In this document: positions 7,624-14,417 of the stretch, piece after piece | Layout: every line of letters begins with the position of its first letter | How positions within the stretch are numbered: position 1 is the first letter of the stretch | Source: JAAZNV01 sp035358315 | Lineage (GTDB): Bacteria; Patescibacteriota; WWE3; UBA101185; UBA10185 | DNA length: 50,735 bases | Direction: 5' to 3' | Assembly (NCBI GenBank): GCA_035358315.1 | Contig: DAOPPB010000003.1 | Span: forward strand, 1 to 50,735 | Notes under the pieces: model-generated | Told to the model about the DNA's origin: nothing | The model's database searches: none | The model's input: the letters and a program-made list of their open reading frames with translations, nothing else | Translations under genes and position numbers: made by a program

Positions 7624-7974
7624 ATGCAGTACCAAATAACTTCCGATAATATAGATCTCTCTCCGAGTATGGAGGCCTTGACAAAAGAAAAATTTGAAAG
7701 AATTGAAAGCAGAACGAAAAATTTGCCCGAGGGCTCATGTTTTGCAAGAGTAGTTTTAAACGCTGTTCCGGATGATAGGTTTGAAGTAAGGGCTGATTTG
7801 GATCTGAACGGTAAAAAATATTTTTCGGATGAAACGTCTTTTACATTGGAGAATGCTCTGGTTGTTGTGGTGGAGGAATTGTTGCAAATGATAGAAAAAG
7901 ATAGTATTGTCCAGCGAAGGAAAGATCTAAAAAAAGAGGAGGCGGTCGAAGATTTTTTGGCGGAAGAAGTTTAA
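7624..7974 (+). CDS. hpf: Ribosome hibernation promoting factor (HPF/RaiA family, short form)
   Basis: The 116-residue protein matches the small sigma-54 modulation/HPF fold: MQYQITSDNIDLSPSMEALTKEKFERIE, a middle beta strand with VRADLDLNGKKYFSDE, and a final helix (LQMIEKDSIVQRRKDL). Such proteins bind in the mRNA channel of the 30S subunit and silence ribosomes in slow growth. The C-terminal dimerisation domain of long HPF is absent, as in RaiA and short HPF. It is transcribed towards the tRNA-Ile gene. Confidence 0.85.
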   Translation: MQYQITSDNIDLSPSMEALTKEKFERIESRTKNLPEGSCFARVVLNAVPDDRFEVRADLDLNGKKYFSDETSFTLENALVVVVEELLQMIEKDSIVQRRKDLKKEEAVEDFLAEEV

Positions 7975-7985
7975 ATCAACGAGCG

Positions 7986-8172
7986 ACAGCGAGCCCCGGT
8001 GAGAGGGTGCCAAGAATATCAGGTTAGATGAACGTTAGGGTGATTAGCTCCTGTTGGAGCGTAGCGACAACCGGAGATAATCTTGACCAGGAAGATAAAG
8101 CGGTACAGCTCGAGTCTTGGCGAGAGAATGACCAAGGATATTAGGTTAGATGAACGTTAGGGTGATTAGCTC
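7986..8172 (+). repeat. Degenerate tandem duplication of the tRNA-Ile upstream region and 5' end
   Basis: A 30-base segment occurs identically at 8021-8050 and 8143-8172, 122 bases apart. It covers 18 bases of upstream DNA plus the first 12-13 bases of tRNA-Ile. The similarity extends upstream with mismatches (GAGAGGGTGCCAAGAATATC against GAGAGAATGACCAAGGATAT). The first copy continues GCTC-loop-GAGC like a D arm but then has no anticodon or T arm, so it is a broken tRNA 5' end. It could act as a second promoter for the tRNA or simply be a recent duplication. Confidence 0.7.
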
Positions 8173-8235
8173 AATTGGTAGAGCAAGCGTCTTATACACG
8201 CTCGGTTCCAGGTTCGAGTCCTGGATCACCCACCA
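8160..8235 (+). tRNA. tRNA-Ile (TAT)
   Basis: A 76-base tRNA with encoded CCA. The acceptor GGGTGAT pairs fully with ATCACCC, the D stem is GCTC/GAGC, and the anticodon stem AGCGT/ACGCT encloses the loop CTTATAC, placing TAT at positions 34-36. The T arm is CCAGG/CCTGG with loop TTCGAGT. Anticodon UAU reads the AUA codon directly. Most bacteria instead use a CAU tRNA modified with lysidine, so this is a less common solution. Alternative pairing giving TAC (Val) breaks the anticodon stem. Confidence 0.9.
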
Positions 8236-8308
8236 GAATTAAACCTTGGAAGTCTTTCTCACCCAACCCAATTCGACCCAATCCTATTTATCTTTATCTA
8301 CCCAAATT

Positions 8309-9577
8309 CTATAATGCTGGGTTGACGACGCGTCCTACGAACAATATATTTCCCGAGTTTTTCTCCTGAATTAAGAATATGAACGGATGATCGGCTCGAA
8401 AAACGGGAATTTTTGTTTCTTCCCCTGGCAGGGCTCCAAGCATCATAACTACCCCGGTAGCTGCGGCCGCTTCCGTTCCTTCTTCATTTACTTCCACGAA
8501 AGCTTGGTGTATCACTGCCGATATAAATAAATCTTTTTTACCGTCCATTCCGGAAAAGTCAGCTCCCAATCCGAACGCTGTCGGCATACCCATTGCTTTA
8601 AGGTCTTCGGTCATGAGATATTTTGTTTCAAATTTAAACTTGGGTACAAAAACTTCAACTCGTTGCTTTTTCAAATCTTTTTTCCACTGAGCTAAATTTT
8701 CGGTACTTAATGAATTTTCTACTTTTGCCAAGTCATCATTTTTAGGGAGCAGAATCAGCATTGACAGGTCCTCTCCCGAATACGGCATCTCGAGAATTTG
8801 TAGGTCTTTGTTCTCGGCATAATTGAATTCGGCTTCTTCATCGGTTCTTTGCATCATCGGGACTTTGACGGAATCATTTTCGTTTATTCTAAAATCTTCG
8901 TCCGTTGTATTTTCTTTATCGAACTGTTTTACCCACTCTCCCTTAAAATAAATCGCGTTTGTAAGAACTAGTCTTGTCATATCGTTAATTACCCCCTGCG
9001 GTATCAGATCCTTTATCTTGTCTTTTGTCTGTTTTTCCACCCAATCATTTATTGTTACACGTGAGCCCTCCGGATCTTTTACGAAATCAAGATTATTAGT
9101 TTTTCCTCCGTAATATTTTTCTACCGTGTCAATATAATCACTCAAAAACTGATAGTCTTCTTGAGCCCAAAGAGCGTTTGCAATATTAAGTTCATATTTT
9201 TTATCTTTTTTGTTAAGTTCGTTGAATATTTTTAGGTACTCTGTTCTCCTGAGATTATCATCTGCCGGAAAATGCAACACCGATTGCATTTCTTTAGCCG
9301 TCTGTTCTCTTGCTCCTTCATAGGTCATTACCAGGGCGCTAGAGATACTAAAAGGCGAAAAAAAGATATTTCCGGTTTCCCTGTTTTTTAAGTGGGAGTA
9401 ATATTCAAAAGCAAACTGGTTATTGGCCTCTACCACATTAGCGACTCCCGAACTCCCGCCCGAGCTTTTCTCGGGTTTTACTCCCGGAGAGGGGCTTCTT
9501 TTACGAGATATAAGCAAACCTCCGGCGACTATGATTACTAAAATTATTAAAACGCCTGCTAAAGTTTTTCGTTTCAT
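8309..9577 (-). CDS. Membrane-anchored serpin (serine protease inhibitor)
   Basis: The 422-residue protein has a basic start and one hydrophobic segment (about 8-24), a Ser/Gly/Pro-rich linker, and a full serpin fold from about residue 50. Recognisable motifs are NIFFSPFSISSALVM, LTNAIYFKGEW, the hinge VNEEGTEAAAATG and the shutter-end FRADHPFIFLIQ. The Ala-rich hinge is that of inhibitory serpins, so it should trap a protease by the loop-insertion mechanism. The reactive loop that follows (VVMMLGALPG) is small and hydrophobic, suggesting a subtilisin- or elastase-like target. The P1 residue cannot be fixed by eye. AAGGAG precedes the ATG. It probably protects the cell surface from proteases of the host or neighbours. 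Confidence 0.93.
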   Translation of the reverse strand: MKRKTLAGVLIILVIIVAGGLLISRKRSPSPGVKPEKSSGGSSGVANVVEANNQFAFEYYSHLKNRETGNIFFSPFSISSALVMTYEGAREQTAKEMQSVLHFPADDNLRRTEYLKIFNELNKKDKKYELNIANALWAQEDYQFLSDYIDTVEKYYGGKTNNLDFVKDPEGSRVTINDWVEKQTKDKIKDLIPQGVINDMTRLVLTNAIYFKGEWVKQFDKENTTDEDFRINENDSVKVPMMQRTDEEAEFNYAENKDLQILEMPYSGEDLSMLILLPKNDDLAKVENSLSTENLAQWKKDLKKQRVEVFVPKFKFETKYLMTEDLKAMGMPTAFGLGADFSGMDGKKDLFISAVIHQAFVEVNEEGTEAAAATGVVMMLGALPGEETKIPVFRADHPFIFLIQEKNSGNILFVGRVVNPAL

Positions 9578-9723
9578 ATTTTTCTCCTTATTTTTGAAAC
9601 CATCTATAGCTATCCTCTTAAGATTAGCATATTTTGGAGAGTTTCTCCTAAATTAGGGGAGAGGGAAAATGTATGCGAGGTATCTCTTATTCTATTATTT
9701 AAATGTTTTTAAGTTTACGAAGT

Positions 9724-10599
9724 TTACAGAATCCCCAACTCCGTTTTATCCATTCTTTCGGGTTTATTTATATACTCCAGATACTTTTCGGTGGTGGATT
9801 CTCTTTTGTGTCCGGCAACTTTTGCCAAATAAGAAATACTGACTCCGTTTTCCAGATGATGGGCGACAAAAGTATGTCTCAAATCGTTGACCTTAGCCTT
9901 TTCAATTCCCGCTATTCTGAAAAATCTATCAATAGTAGATCTGATATTTCTTATCAGCATGGGCTTTCCCGTTTTTGTGATAAAAAGGTTATCGAAGGAA
10001 CCTTCAATTTTGGGGCGTCCTTTCTCTATATAATTGTTTATTGCTTCAACGGCAGCTTTATTCAGCGGAACTGTTCTTTCCATCTTACTGTTTCTCTTTG
10101 GGATGAAAAGGTTTCCGGTATCTCCTTTTATTTCTATGTCCTTTAATTCTATTCCGGCAAGTTCAGAAATAGTTATGCCTGTTTGGAGCAGTAGTTCTAT
10201 TATTGTGTAGCTTCTGATGTCGTTTCTTGACGCATCTCTTAAGGCTCTGTATTCCATTTTAGTTAAAATTCTCGGGGCGTTTATCTCAAACTTTGGGTGT
10301 TTTATCTGGGAGGAAATGTCTTCCTTCATATAGCCGTTTTTTGCCAGGTATTTTATAAAAGTTCTTACCGCGTTTGTTTTTCTTGAAATTGATTTCGGTG
10401 TGTAATTTTTCTTTTCCAAATCTTTCATGAAAGAAACAATTGGCTCTACTTTTATATCTTCGGTATTTTCAATTTCCCTTTCCGCTAAAAAAGATAACAG
10501 CTGTTCTATATCCGTGCTATATGCAACAACCGTAGCTTCCGATTTTCCTTCGGATCTTAATTCTTCAATAAATTTTTTATGAGCTGATAGCAACTTCAT
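9724..10599 (-). CDS. XerC/D-like tyrosine recombinase with two catalytic positions replaced
   Basis: The 291 residues show the usual SAM-like N-terminal domain (1-100) and the catalytic domain. The family motif TGLRxSEL reads TGITISEL, so the first catalytic Arg is Thr143 (codon ACT). In the HxxR box the His is Asn238, although Arg241 is kept (NDLRHTF). The later His264 (AGHKR) and the nucleophile Tyr273 (TTEKYLEY) are present, and Lys172 may be the beta-hairpin Lys. Normal XerD has all six residues, so strand cleavage may be weak or need a partner. A strong ribosome binding site (GGGAGG) precedes the ATG. It lies divergent to divIC, not beside an element, so it may be a dedicated chromosomal recombinase, or a subunit of a heteromer, as XerC and XerD are. 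Confidence 0.8.
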   Translation of the reverse strand: MKLLSAHKKFIEELRSEGKSEATVVAYSTDIEQLLSFLAEREIENTEDIKVEPIVSFMKDLEKKNYTPKSISRKTNAVRTFIKYLAKNGYMKEDISSQIKHPKFEINAPRILTKMEYRALRDASRNDIRSYTIIELLLQTGITISELAGIELKDIEIKGDTGNLFIPKRNSKMERTVPLNKAAVEAINNYIEKGRPKIEGSFDNLFITKTGKPMLIRNIRSTIDRFFRIAGIEKAKVNDLRHTFVAHHLENGVSISYLAKVAGHKRESTTEKYLEYINKPERMDKTELGIL

Positions 10600-10684
10600 T
10601 TAATTTTTCCTCCCGGCAGATGACCTTCTTACAGGGGCAAAGTGTAAAACAGGTGAAACTTATAGGCCCATAGTACCAAAATGA

Positions 10685-10713
10685 TTGAAAAGTGTCAATT
10701 TATTAACTATTAT
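10685..10713 (+). promoter_or_regulatory. Promoter giving a leaderless divIC transcript
   Basis: TTGAAA (10685-10690) and TATTAT (10708-10713) are 17 bases apart. Transcription should begin about 10720, at the ATG of 10721. The promoter therefore covers the upstream in-frame TTG and ATG codons and decides the start of divIC. Confidence 0.65.
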
Positions 10714-10720
10714 GGGTTTA

Positions 10721-11113
10721 ATGTCCGGTAGCAGTAAATCCAAATACATCATAGGAACTATTGTTTTACTCCTGGTATCTTTCGGGTTTATTAAATCCTC
10801 TTTTGACGTTTTGCAAAGTAAAAACAGGCTTGATGAAATTAATGGTGAGGTAGCGGCCTTAGATAAGGAGAAGCAGGAAATTGAAAAAGAGATTGAATAT
10901 AAAAAAACCGACGATTATGTTGAAGAAAAAGCCAGAAATGAGCTTAATCTTATTAAACCCGGAGAAAAGGTTTATGTTGTAGTTGAAAACGAGTCCTCCG
11001 GAGGTGATGTGCTTTCGGATATCAGTAAAAAAGGGAATGAGGAAGATGTAGAAGCCACAGAAAAAAAGCAAAGAAATTGGTACTCATGGTACAAGTTGTT
11101 TTTTGACAATTAA
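10721..11113 (+). CDS. Septum formation initiator DivIC/FtsB family protein
   Basis: From ATG 10721 the product has 130 residues: a short cytoplasmic tip, one transmembrane helix (about 10-27), a coiled coil (about 33-68) and the family ending KTDDYVEEKARNELNLIKPGEKVYVV. A polar tail of about 40 residues follows. DivIC/FtsB proteins bridge early and late divisome parts with FtsL and FtsQ outside the membrane. Longer starts at 10685 (TTG) or 10712 lie inside the promoter hexamers and are unlikely. The gene stands alone between xerD-like and two tRNAs, not beside ftsL or murein genes. Confidence 0.75.
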   Translation: MSGSSKSKYIIGTIVLLLVSFGFIKSSFDVLQSKNRLDEINGEVAALDKEKQEIEKEIEYKKTDDYVEEKARNELNLIKPGEKVYVVVENESSGGDVLSDISKKGNEEDVEATEKKQRNWYSWYKLFFDN

Positions 11114-11254
11114 AAATTAAAAATAGGAGGTGGAAAGTGGTGGGAGTCAGTAATTTACGAATTCTGATTTTGTGAAAAAGGCAGATATTTTGTTTTGACA
11201 CATTGATTTTTATCTGTTAGATTTACTGTCGTAACTGCGTAATTGCAAAAATAT

Positions 11255-11328
11255 CGCGGGATGGAGGAATGGCACCTCACCGGGCTCATAATCCGGGGGT
11301 CCTGGTTCGAGTCCAGGTCCCGCAACCA
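11255..11328 (+). tRNA. Initiator tRNA-fMet (CAT)
   Basis: A 74-base tRNA with encoded CCA. Three initiator hallmarks are seen: an unpaired C1 opposite A72 at the acceptor end, an A11-T24 pair in the D stem, and three G residues at 29-31 in the anticodon stem (CCGGG/TCCGG around CTCATAA). The opposing strand reads TCC instead of CCC, so one of the three pairs is G-T. An antisense frame giving the familiar spurious 'MDSNHRP' peptide crosses this region and is not a gene. Confidence 0.93.
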
Positions 11329-11420
11329 AAGAATAATAAATAAGTTGAATAGGCGCCGGGAGACGCTTTTTTTGTTAAAATTTAATCCTGTATAATAACG
11401 GTGTTTATTGTGTTGTATAG

Positions 11421-11496
11421 GCCAGTGTAGCTCAGGGGTTAGAGCGGGCGTTTCATAAGCGCTAGGTCGGTGGTTCGAGTCCACCCACTGGCACCA
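11421..11496 (+). tRNA. tRNA with CAT anticodon, probably elongator tRNA-Met
   Basis: A 76-base tRNA with encoded CCA. The acceptor GCCAGTG pairs with CACTGGC, the D stem is GCTC/GAGC, and the loop TTCATAA gives CAT. The anticodon stem GGCGT/GCGCT has two G-T pairs. A CAT tRNA may be elongator Met or lysidine-modified Ile. Since the window already has a tRNA-Ile reading AUA directly, Met is favoured here. Confidence 0.88.
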
Positions 11497-11593
11497 GTAA
11501 GTTTATAAGCAAACAGATTGTGTTTTGTTAGCCTATGTTTTTAAGAGTTGCATTTGGCAAGTTCGAGTCTGTGAAAATTTCATTTATTTGATG

Positions 11594-11599
11594 TATACT
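11594..11599 (+). promoter_or_regulatory. -10 box of ftsH
   Basis: TATACT lies 31 bases before the ATG used for FtsH, with a poor -35 candidate GTGAAA 17 bases upstream. Transcription would begin about 11606, inside the first copy of the duplicated start region. Confidence 0.45.
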
Positions 11600-11602
11600 C
11601 TT

Positions 11603-11646
11603 ATGGCTATGGAAGCCCAAAAAGATGGCTATGGAAGCCCAAAAAG
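11603..11646 (+). repeat. Tandem 22-base duplication of the ftsH start region
   Basis: The same 22 bases, beginning ATGGCTATGGAAGCCC, occur at 11603-11624 and 11625-11646. Because 22 is not a multiple of three, starts in the first copy open a different frame that ends at 11671 after 22 codons. Starts in the second copy give FtsH. The GGAAG of copy one falls nine bases before the copy-two ATG and could act as a weak ribosome binding site. The first-copy frame could also compete for ribosomes and lower FtsH output. Confidence 0.85.
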
Positions 11647-13538
11647 AAAAAAAATCAAAAAAAGAAGATAATAAAAAGCCGAGAAATGAAAAGAATCATG
11701 AGAAGAATCAGAAAATAAAACTTCCAAATAAAATGATAATAGAGGTTAGAAGACCGAGTATTTTTAATAATATATTCTTCTACATATTTTTGCTTCTTAT
11801 GATTTATCTTATCTTTGGTAGCTCTACGGGATCTGCTTTTACGCAGGAAGAAGTTCCTATCGGAGAAGTGATGAGACTCATAAATGAGGAGAAAGTTCAG
11901 GATATAACAGTTGTAGGGGATAAAGTTGAGGTTTTGAAAAAGAGCGGGACGAAGGTATACGCCAGGAAGGAGAGCACTATCAGCTTTGATCAGATTTTAA
12001 GCAATAACCAGGTAGATAGATCAAAAATCGCCGGTAAGTTGGAAGTAAAGCAGCAGGTAAATATAATGGATATTCTTTCTCCCATATTGATGCTTGGTTT
12101 GCCAATTCTTATTCTTTATTATTTTACGAGGCAGATGCGGGCTCAGGGCGGAGATTTGATGTCCTTTGGAAAATCCCGAGCGAAACTTTTTGAAAAAGGC
12201 CAGCAGAGGATAACTTTTAATGATGTTGCCGGTTGCGAAGAGGCCAAGAAAGAGATGTCGGAAATTGTGGACTTTTTGAAGTTTCCTGCTAAATACAGGA
12301 AACTTGGGGCAAGAATTCCGAAAGGTGTGTTGTTGGTTGGGCCTTCGGGTGTAGGAAAAACTTTATTGGCCAGAGCAATTGCCGGGGAAGCAGATGTTCC
12401 GTTCTTTAGTGTTGCGGGGAGTGAGTTTATGGAAATGCTGGTCGGTGTCGGGTCATCCCGTGTAAGGGATCTTTTTGCTACTGCGCGTGAAAAACAGCCT
12501 AGCCTTATTTTTATTGATGAAATTGATGCTATCGGAAGGCAGAGGGGAATGGGAATTGGCGGCGGTCACGATGAAAGAGAGCAAACTTTAAACCAGATAC
12601 TTATTGAAATGGATGGTTTTGATGTAAGGACAAATGTTATTGTAATAGCGGCCACAAACAGGCCGGATATGCTTGATTCTGCCTTGGTAAGACCGGGAAG
12701 ATTTGACAGAAGAATAACGATTCCTTTGCCGGATCTTAAAGATAGGGAAGAAATAATAAAGATTCACATGAGAGGAAAACCGATCGACCCTTCTGTGAAT
12801 GTTGAAAAATTAGCAAGAAAAACCGTCGGGTTTAGTGGCGCGGATATTGAAAATATGTTAAATGAAGCGGCAATACTGACAGCAAGAGAAAATAGAGATT
12901 TTATTACGGAGAAGGATCTGGACGAAGCTTCCTTAAAAGTAACAATAGGACCGGAAAGGAGAACTCTTCAGACTGAGGATGAGAAGAGAATGACTGCATA
13001 TCATGAGGCAGGCCATGCTGTTGTCGCGGCTAACGTCAAAGATATGGATCCGGTTCAGAGAGTCTCTATTGTGGCAAGAGGGCAGACTCTTGGGCATACG
13101 GATTTACCTCCGGAAAGGGATAGATATCAGCTTACTCAGACCAGAATAGTTTCTATGATGACCACTATGCTTGGAGGAAGGGCCGCTGAAGATACAGTTT
13201 TTAATGAACTTACTGCCGGGGCCGCTGAGGATATAAAGAAATGTACCGAGCTGGCGAGAAAAATGGTTACCGAATACGGTATGAGTTCTTTAGGACCAAT
13301 ATTTTATGAGGCTAGAACCGAGTTTTCCTGGCTTGCAGAGGAATTTGGGGAAAAGGCTCCCATAAGTGAGGAGATGTCGGCTAAAATTGACGCAGAGATA
13401 ACAAAAATTATTGATAATTCTTATAAAGAAGCTAAGAGAATTCTGACCGAAAAAAGAGAAACATTGGATAGGGTTGCAAATAAACTGTTGGAAGTAGAAA
13501 CTATTGACGGCGACGAATTCAAAAAATTGCTGGATTAA
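11625..13538 (+). CDS. ftsH: ATP-dependent zinc metalloprotease FtsH
   Basis: The 637-residue protein degrades misfolded or regulatory membrane and soluble proteins as a hexamer at the membrane. A Lys-rich N-terminal tail of about 40 residues precedes the first membrane helix (48-65). A small external domain follows, with the second helix at 148-167. The AAA module has Walker A GPSGVGKT (239-246, where GPPGTGKT is usual), Walker B LIFIDEID and the second region of homology ATNRPDMLDSALVRPGRFDRR. The zinc site HEAGH is at 460-464, with the third ligand Asp in the AAED/AAEDIKK region near 535. Length is normal. The start lies in the second of two tandem copies of a 22-base repeat. Confidence 0.97.
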   Translation: MAMEAQKEKKSKKEDNKKPRNEKNHEKNQKIKLPNKMIIEVRRPSIFNNIFFYIFLLLMIYLIFGSSTGSAFTQEEVPIGEVMRLINEEKVQDITVVGDKVEVLKKSGTKVYARKESTISFDQILSNNQVDRSKIAGKLEVKQQVNIMDILSPILMLGLPILILYYFTRQMRAQGGDLMSFGKSRAKLFEKGQQRITFNDVAGCEEAKKEMSEIVDFLKFPAKYRKLGARIPKGVLLVGPSGVGKTLLARAIAGEADVPFFSVAGSEFMEMLVGVGSSRVRDLFATAREKQPSLIFIDEIDAIGRQRGMGIGGGHDEREQTLNQILIEMDGFDVRTNVIVIAATNRPDMLDSALVRPGRFDRRITIPLPDLKDREEIIKIHMRGKPIDPSVNVEKLARKTVGFSGADIENMLNEAAILTARENRDFITEKDLDEASLKVTIGPERRTLQTEDEKRMTAYHEAGHAVVAANVKDMDPVQRVSIVARGQTLGHTDLPPERDRYQLTQTRIVSMMTTMLGGRAAEDTVFNELTAGAAEDIKKCTELARKMVTEYGMSSLGPIFYEARTEFSWLAEEFGEKAPISEEMSAKIDAEITKIIDNSYKEAKRILTEKRETLDRVANKLLEVETIDGDEFKKLLD

Positions 13539-13625
13539 TTGGTAGGTTAATAAGGTAACAAAAATTTCCCCATTAATTATTAATCGAGTAAATATATTTG
13601 TTTAGTGTGTTTATGAGATTGAAGC

Positions 13626-13631
13626 TATAAT
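13626..13631 (+). promoter_or_regulatory. -10 box placed for a leaderless tatD transcript
   Basis: A perfect TATAAT ends six bases before the ATG at 13638, so the transcript would begin at the start codon. No Shine-Dalgarno sequence is present. The -35 region is poor (TTGTTT lies 22 bases upstream). Confidence 0.5.
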
Positions 13632-13637
13632 ACTATT

Positions 13638-14417
13638 ATGCTGATAGATTCCCATTGTCATTTATCTCATAAAAAGTACGAAAAAAGCATCGACGTGATA
13701 ATATCGGAAGCCGGAGATTTTGGAGTAGGGAAGATGATAAATATAGGTACTTCCATGGACGAGAACAGAAAGGCGATAGATATATCCGGTGCTTATCGTC
13801 AGGTATTTTGCGCAATAGGAATTCATCCTTACGAGGATATTGGCATTTCTCTTGATGAGTTGAGAATTTCTCTTGATGGGAATCTGAAAAAATCAAATAA
13901 AATTGTAGCTGTCGGGGAGTGCGGTATGGATGTTTTAGCGGAAAAAACTTCAAGAGATTTAAATCAGCAGGAAGAACTTTTTGAGATGCAGGTGATTTTT
14001 GCCAAAGAACATAAGCTCCCCGTCATTGTCCATGACAGAAAATGTGATGACTCGGTTTTGGAAATTCTTAAAAAACACTCCGGAAGTGACTTTAGAGGTG
14101 TTGTTCATTGTTTTGATTCGGATTGGGAATTTGCAAAGAAAGTTTTGGATATCGGTTTTTACATTTCTTTTACAAATCTTATAGGTTACCCTAAAAAAGA
14201 CACGCTCATAAAAGTGGTTAAAAATGTTCCGGATGACAGATTTTTGCTTGAAACCGATGCGCCGTATCTTCCTCCGCAAACAATGCGTGGAGAGATAAAT
14301 TATCCTAAGTATGTTAAAATCGTTGCTGAGAAAGTCGCACAAATAAGACAAAAGCCATTTGAAGAGATATCAGAGTTATCGTGCGGCAATACCTGCTCTC
14401 TTTTTAATTTATGTTAG
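13638..14417 (+). CDS. tatD: TatD family metal-dependent deoxyribonuclease
   Basis: The 259-residue TIM-barrel hydrolase carries the TatD metal ligands: His6 and His8 in DSHCHL, Glu94 in VGECGMD, His132 in VIVHDRK, His157 in GVVHCFD and Asp207 in ETDAPYL. Family members act as 3'-5' DNases or hydrolases in DNA repair and turnover. The usual GLDYY after the Glu reads GMDVL, a mild change. The C-terminus is slightly shortened (usual helix about 5-10 residues longer) and overlaps the start of the glycosyltransferase gene by seven bases, so the two are probably co-transcribed. Confidence 0.9.
   Translation: MLIDSHCHLSHKKYEKSIDVIISEAGDFGVGKMINIGTSMDENRKAIDISGAYRQVFCAIGIHPYEDIGISLDELRISLDGNLKKSNKIVAVGECGMDVLAEKTSRDLNQQEELFEMQVIFAKEHKLPVIVHDRKCDDSVLEILKKHSGSDFRGVVHCFDSDWEFAKKVLDIGFYISFTNLIGYPKKDTLIKVVKNVPDDRFLLETDAPYLPPQTMRGEINYPKYVKIVAEKVAQIRQKPFEEISELSCGNTCSLFNLC

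Noticed and set aside
8175..8369. Plus-strand ORF inside tRNA-Ile and beyond
   Set aside because: It begins within the tRNA and gives the typical 'TRSVPGSSPGSPTR' artefact. Low-complexity DNA follows and it overlaps the serpin 3' end.
11155..11484. Minus-strand ORF of 109 codons starting MDSNHRPSAYETPALTPELH
   Set aside because: It is the antisense of two tRNA genes. Peptides of this kind are a well-known artefact of translating tRNA genes backwards, and there is no ribosome site.
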